Origin: Anastrepha obliqua
Lineage: Eukaryota > Arthropoda > Insecta > Diptera > Tephritidae
DNA: 64,000 nucleotides
Direction: 5' to 3'
Assembly (NCBI RefSeq): GCF_027943255.1
Contig: NC_072894.1
Span: 76,237,601 to 76,301,600, forward strand
A program made the translations under genes and the position numbers. Below, in pieces: positions 60,054-64,000 of the stretch. How positions within the stretch are numbered: position 1 is the first letter of the stretch; every line of letters begins with the position of its first letter. The notes under the pieces are model-generated. The model worked only from the letters and a program-made list of their open reading frames with translations. It was not told where the DNA came from and did not search any database.

Positions 60054-60470
60054 TTAAATTAATGATATTTTTTGTTCGTTTTGTTCTTCGTCCTTAGTAT
60101 TGCAGCAGTGCCTTTTGTAATTTGTAGCACTTACAAATGTATGTATACTAATACCGCTAATTGTGATTGGTTTTATATTTTTACAATGGTCCAAACACAG
60201 CCAGCAGAGAAGTCGCGACTCAAAGCCGCCTTTTAACCAAGAATGATAGAATACAAGATTACGCCTTCCGAATTCGCAGTTTCGTAAGTGCCCATGAATA
60301 AACAAGCATAAGGAAGGCGAGTTCTTTGTTTGTAAAGAAGAAGTGTAGGCGAGAGCATTGGAAACCACCAACACAAGAAATAATGCGCACCATAGATACT
60401 TACTTGCCACTTGCAAACAAATAGCATTTGGAGGCTTTTTATTAATTTGTGCTTTCACAATGTAGCACAC
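60054..60470 (-). other. Unassigned open frame of 138 codons between Fdx2 and the Nepro-like gene
   Basis: The frame has no ATG near its start but includes a signal-peptide-like stretch WCALFLVLVVSNALAYTSSL (near 60395-60340) and a Cys-rich tail ESRLLCWLCLDHCK. A GTAAGT donor-like site is at the GCAAGTAAGTATC stretch (60398-60410), so the true reading could be a spliced gene, also in a shifted frame. The stretch 60180-60430 is richer in GC than its surroundings. No family was recognised. Confidence 0.25.
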
Positions 60471-60598
60471 AGCACTTACGTTTTCATTATTTTCATTAGT
60501 TTAACAATCAAAAATCACAATACTACCAAGCCATTCACTGAATTTCCACAAACATGTAAATTCTCCTACTTTTGTTTGTTTTGTATTGCGAAGGAAGC

Positions 60599-60606
60599 TG
60601 ACGTCA
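60599..60606. promoter_or_regulatory. CRE/ATF-like palindrome TGACGTCA
   Basis: A perfect 8-bp TGACGTCA lies 208 bp upstream of the start codon of the Nepro-like gene. The match to the CREB/ATF consensus is exact; its use is not shown. Confidence 0.3.
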
Positions 60607-60813
60607 GACTTGTCAAAATCGGGAAAAATAAATTGGCTGTTTTAATGGCACCACCTAAGGTACTCAATTCGCCTTGCCTAATAGGCACACACTTGCGGCA
60701 AATAGTACCTATAGTGCTGCCAAGTCCCGGTGTATTCTTTCATTCTTGCTGTCAAATGTTTTAATACATCTACCATCTACGTTTGTTTATTATTTTGTTA
60801 TCACTTTGTAAAC

Positions 60814-61926
60814 ATGTGCGATTTCTTGAACGAATTTGAGCTGAAAAGGCCCCCACAGCTCACACTGCCAATTTTGGTTAAAAATGCTCCTAATGGTAAG
60901 CTCTATCGCTTTTTGTCATATATATAATAATTAATTATCACATTTCTGATAGTGCGAGGCTTACAGGCTGCCATATATCAATATTTCCGGCAGTACCGGC
61001 CACAGGAGGCTGAATTCGCCGAAGCATCTGCTCTATTGGGAAGATTAATGGCACGCCGAAAAAACTCCTTTCATGGTATGATGGGATTTCGAGCTGTCGT
61101 CAAATGTAATACAGCGACGTGCAGATTACTGCGCATTGATCTTCCGCGTGAACTTGAATTATTTCAAGGCTCTGTACCTGATTTCGCACTCAGCTCCTCA
61201 GATACATTGGAAATGCCAACACAAAACTGCTTTGACTATGTATTAGTACGTATACTAAATGTACAAGGAGTTTATTTACGGATACGAGAGTGCTGTTTAC
61301 AAGCAGCAGAGTATTTTGCGAAAATGATACGCAACAACTTCTTTATGGATACCTCCACATTGCTCTTGGCAGTACTAGCTAAGCTTTACAACCTAAGCGC
61401 ATTATTAGGTAATAAATGTATTGAGCTTTATAATAAATTACAACCGATGCGAAGGAAATTTCCTGTGACAGCAAAAAGTGTGTGCCATGGGTTAAGCCTG
61501 CCGGAGCAACTAGAACGTTTCTCAGAGAATCAGCCTTTAGAAATACATAAGGCTGAAAACATATTTTTAAACGTTGAAACTCCTTCGCTGACAACACCAA
61601 AACCTCTTACACCAGTACGCACTTTTAAACCGATAAAAAGACAAAAGATCCTAGATGTAGGTGTAGAAGTAAGCAGAGGGACTGCATCATCGCCTCAATG
61701 CGCTTTCAATGCAGACCTTGAGTTAGTTACAGTAGAAACCACTAAACGTTTCATTGCATCTGAAAATGCGACGCGGAAAGAGTCCTTAAAACAGAGCATA
61801 ACTAAAGATATATTGCCTCACGAATGGATAGGTGCAACGCGTCTATTCGAGCGTAAATTATTAGCTAATGAGCACAAGAAAGCTTTGAGTATTTTCCGAA
61901 AATTTATTGTAAGCAAAATTACTTAA
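60814..61926 (+). CDS. Nepro-like (nucleolus and neural progenitor) family protein, tentative
   Basis: Exons are 60814-60895 and 60953-61926 (351 aa) with a 57-bp intron (GTAAGC...CTGATAG). The joint reads N-V-R-G, and the frame starts MCDFLNEFELKRPPQLTLPI. The first ~180 residues look helical: LQAAIYQYFRQYRPQEAEFA, LGRLMARRKNSFHGMMGFRA, VKCNTATCRLLRIDLPRELE, RIRECCLQAAEYFAKMIRNN, FMDTSTLLLAVLAKLYNLSA. This resembles the DUF4477 domain of Nepro/C3orf17, a ribosome-biogenesis factor. The C-terminal half is a linker with basic patches (FKPIKRQK) and a short conserved-looking end (WIGATRLFERKLLANEHKKA). The family name is inference; the exon structure is solid. AATAAA at 61927-61932 abuts the stop. 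The gene converges on nbs. Confidence 0.7.
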
Positions 61927-61969
61927 AATAAATTATAAATAACAAATTATATAAATTGTTTGCTTTATT
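61927..61969. terminator. Facing poly(A) signals of the Nepro-like and nbs genes
   Basis: AATAAA on the plus strand (61927-61932) follows the Nepro-like stop directly. AATAAA on the minus strand (61969-61964) overlaps the nbs stop codon by two bases. Only 41 bp separate the two stop codons, so at least one of the transcripts probably runs into the other gene. Confidence 0.55.
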
Positions 61970-64000
61970 ATACTAATGAGCCGCACACGGTGGATGACAC
62001 AGTACGAATTACCCTAAGATTTTGCGAATGAAATTTCTGTAAAAAATACTTTATTACAAAACTAATACATTTGATAGTATATTTAAAAATCGAAATTACC
62101 TTTGTAAACTTTTTAAAGTTTTTAATGCTCTTGTTACAATTATTTTTGTCGTTCTCATTATTTGCAAAACTTTTGCTGTTTAAGTCTCTTTTATGTAATA
62201 AAGATTTTGGGTCCAACAGTTTTACGACGCATCCACCTTCAATGGGTTCAATTACATCTTTGCTATCACCTGCCACCCCTGGATCATTCATTTCTTTTTT
62301 TTGTATGTCCACTTCATCTTTAAATTGCTCTGCTTTAATAGATAAAGCACTTAGTGAGCAGTCGAGCCAATCTGCAACACTAATTTTTGCCGGCAACTGT
62401 TTTGGCTTTGGCATAATTATTTGGTTAGGTTTATTTTTTATTACGGGTGGTTGGTTCCGTATATCAGCATCAACAACATCTTTAGAATAATTTTGCTCAT
62501 CAACAACACCGCCAAAGTTGAAGAGGTCTTCATCTGAGTCACAACCGCCATCATTCAAAGTTCGTACTCTCTTAGCATTATTTTTATCATCATTTGAGTT
62601 ACTTTTACCGCCGAAACAAAACAAATCATCATCATCACTGTTATCTATGTCAGCAATACGTGCGCGTTTTGCTCCTTGCTTGGAAGTCTCAGGGCCAATT
62701 GCAGCATTTTTCTCGGCTTGGCCTGCATTGTGCACATCTAAGTTGGGTACTTGCGATTTCTCTAGAAAACCCGACATATTAATCACGGCTTTCCTAGACA
62801 TTCCCTTGTGAATTGCAACGGGCAATTGGTTATCGCAAGATTTAGGCGTTCGATTTGCACTGACCGTAGAAGATGTCGATGTGTGAGTTGATTTTGTACG
62901 CAGTCTAGTTTCACGCTCAATCGGTGAATCTCTCTTCTCTTCCAGGTGCACTTTCTTAGCCGCAAAATTAAACAGCTCATCATCTTCGCTGCCCAATTGA
63001 GAATTAACAACTTCGTCTCCGCTTACTTTAGTTCCTCTTGTTCTCTTACGTTTATTGGCGTCTTGTACACTTTCGGTGACTTGGAGTGAAGACATTGGCA
63101 CATTATTCGAACCATTTTCTTCTGGCTCAAAAGTTTGTGATTCTATATCTACTGATCCAGTTTGTTCCAGGCAGGTCCCTGTTGACCCAGCGGGTGATTT
63201 GCTTGTTAAATCTGTGCTGCACGAGCTTTTGCGATCAGTTTCTGGTATAAAAACTTCCGTTTCGTCCATATCTAATGGATTCGAAATATTGGGAAAATCT
63301 TGAACAGAGCACTGCGGTGCATTAGATTCTATTGATTTGGAAGCGAGATCGAAGTTTTCGTTCGCGTTAAAGCTGGGATTACAATACCTTTTCGTGGAAC
63401 ACTGTATCAACGCCAAGCCAATCTCGAATTCAGGTACAGTTCGTCGCGAATGAAGTTTAAGGAAGTCTTGCATGTAGAGAATGGCATCATTTAATGAATT
63501 AATTACATAAAGATATATACATACATATGTTATATTATTTACATAAAAATCAGTTTCTATCTCACCTTCAATTGTGTTAATGGTTTGCGAACTTTGTGAT
63601 TCTGTAGACGGTACATACTGAACAACCACCACATCATTTCGAACTAAGAATGACTTTTGTATACCTACATTTAAATGCTTACTTCTTCCACCAGCCTTCT
63701 CCACTATAGGAGCATATTTCTTAAAATGATGGGCATGTAGAAACACAAATGTTAAGTTGTTAAACAGAAGCTTTCTCTCTTCACGATATTTTAAATCGAA
63801 ATTCTCAGCATTCGGTGGCATGTAAGATTCGACTTTAGGCAATGATCGCCGTCCACGGCGCGCCGCCTGGACTACATTATACCAGTAGTCGCAGGTCACA
63901 ATAGGTTTCGAATCCAATATTGCATGTAAAAGTTTTGAGCACAAGTAAATTTCTGCCAAAGTTAGATGTGTGCATGTATCGTCCCAGTCGGCCAAAATAC
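61968..64000 (-). CDS. nbs: Nibrin (Nbs1), C-terminal part; 5' end outside the window
   Basis: Exon pieces are >64000-63566, 63466-62100 and 62036-61968. Introns of 99 nt (donor GTGAGA, acceptor CATGCAAG) and 63 nt (donor GTAATT, acceptor TTTTTTACAG) are both multiples of three without stops, so the unspliced frame also stays open. Nbs is the regulatory subunit of the Mre11-Rad50-Nbs complex for double-strand-break repair, telomere protection and ATM activation. Visible are the BRCT1 region (WDDTCTHLT, then SKPIVTCDYW), BRCT2 (YREERKLLFNNLTFVFLHAH to RRTVPEFEIGLALIQ) and a long Ser/Asp-rich linker. The Mre11-binding block IKNFKKFTKK sits near the end. Three DDLFxF-type motifs lie in the linker. 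The FHA domain must lie beyond 64000. Confidence 0.9.
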   Translation of the reverse strand, partial: ILADWDDTCTHLTLAEIYLCSKLLHAILDSKPIVTCDYWYNVVQAARRGRRSLPKVESYMPPNAENFDLKYREERKLLFNNLTFVFLHAHHFKKYAPIVEKAGGRSKHLNVGIQKSFLVRNDVVVVQYVPSTESQSSQTINTIEGEIETDFYVNNITYVCIYLYVINSLNDAILYMQDFLKLHSRRTVPEFEIGLALIQCSTKRYCNPSFNANENFDLASKSIESNAPQCSVQDFPNISNPLDMDETEVFIPETDRKSSCSTDLTSKSPAGSTGTCLEQTGSVDIESQTFEPEENGSNNVPMSSLQVTESVQDANKRKRTRGTKVSGDEVVNSQLGSEDDELFNFAAKKVHLEEKRDSPIERETRLRTKSTHTSTSSTVSANRTPKSCDNQLPVAIHKGMSRKAVINMSGFLEKSQVPNLDVHNAGQAEKNAAIGPETSKQGAKRARIADIDNSDDDDLFCFGGKSNSNDDKNNAKRVRTLNDGGCDSDEDLFNFGGVVDEQNYSKDVVDADIRNQPPVIKNKPNQIIMPKPKQLPAKISVADWLDCSLSALSIKAEQFKDEVDIQKKEMNDPGVAGDSKDVIEPIEGGCVVKLLDPKSLLHKRDLNSKSFANNENDKNNCNKSIKNFKKFTKVISIFKYTIKCISFVIKYFLQKFHSQNLRVIRTVSSTVCGSLV

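Noticed and set aside
62071..63303. Plus-strand frames opposite nbs
   Set aside because: They are antisense shadows of the nibrin coding exons.
1..64000. CRISPR arrays, tRNA and rRNA genes
   Set aside because: No regularly spaced repeat array and no complete tRNA or rRNA sequence was seen; the tRNA-like pieces belong to SINEs.

Overview
This is an AT-rich window from a higher dipteran, most likely a tephritid fruit fly or close relative. The ferredoxin, nibrin and ZP-domain genes are fly-like, spliced introns are present, and short ATGT/ACAT microsatellites and Tc1/mariner, non-LTR, BEL/Pao and tRNA-derived SINE debris are everywhere. There is no sign of prokaryotic sequence.

Layout. From 0 to 31.8 kb the window is essentially gene-free and transposon-rich: a tandem repeat array split by a mariner derivative (0.1-1.4 kb), a 5'-truncated non-LTR retrotransposon with a clear 13-bp target duplication (3.4-5.7 kb), RNase H fragments, mariner and Tc1 deletion derivatives, a TTGGGAAAA-rich foldback element (10.2-10.85 kb), a decayed BEL/Pao element with both LTRs recognisable (15.2-18.1 kb), MITEs, SINEs and a 0.46-kb foldback family. 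From 31.8 to 49.3 kb lies a single gene for a ZP-domain membrane protein of the dusky/miniature/dusky-like family (probably dyl). A small exon encodes the signal peptide, a 15-kb intron follows, and one 1.7-kb exon encodes the rest. The intron carries at least nine transposon insertions, including three with TTAA target sites, one antisense non-LTR element with a 14-bp target duplication and a Tc1 element with about 195-bp inverted repeats. From 49.6 to 57.6 kb there is more TE debris, including a nested insertion at 55.0 kb.

From 58.7 kb to the end the window is gene-dense: a mitochondrial [2Fe-2S] ferredoxin (Fdx2/CG1319 type, minus strand) preceded by an overlapping 80-codon upstream ORF, a Nepro-like gene (plus) and the C-terminal three quarters of nibrin (nbs, minus). 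The last two are convergent with only 41 bp between their stop codons. These genes do not form a common pathway. As I recall the Drosophila map, dyl, CG1319 and nbs all lie on 3L (Muller element D), so conserved linkage is a reasonable inference.

No wholly new system is proved. The best leads are the candidate dicistronic ferredoxin transcript, the three repeated ATM-motif-like sites in Nbs, the SINE/LINE pair with a shared tail, and the nested short element with a 7-bp target duplication.
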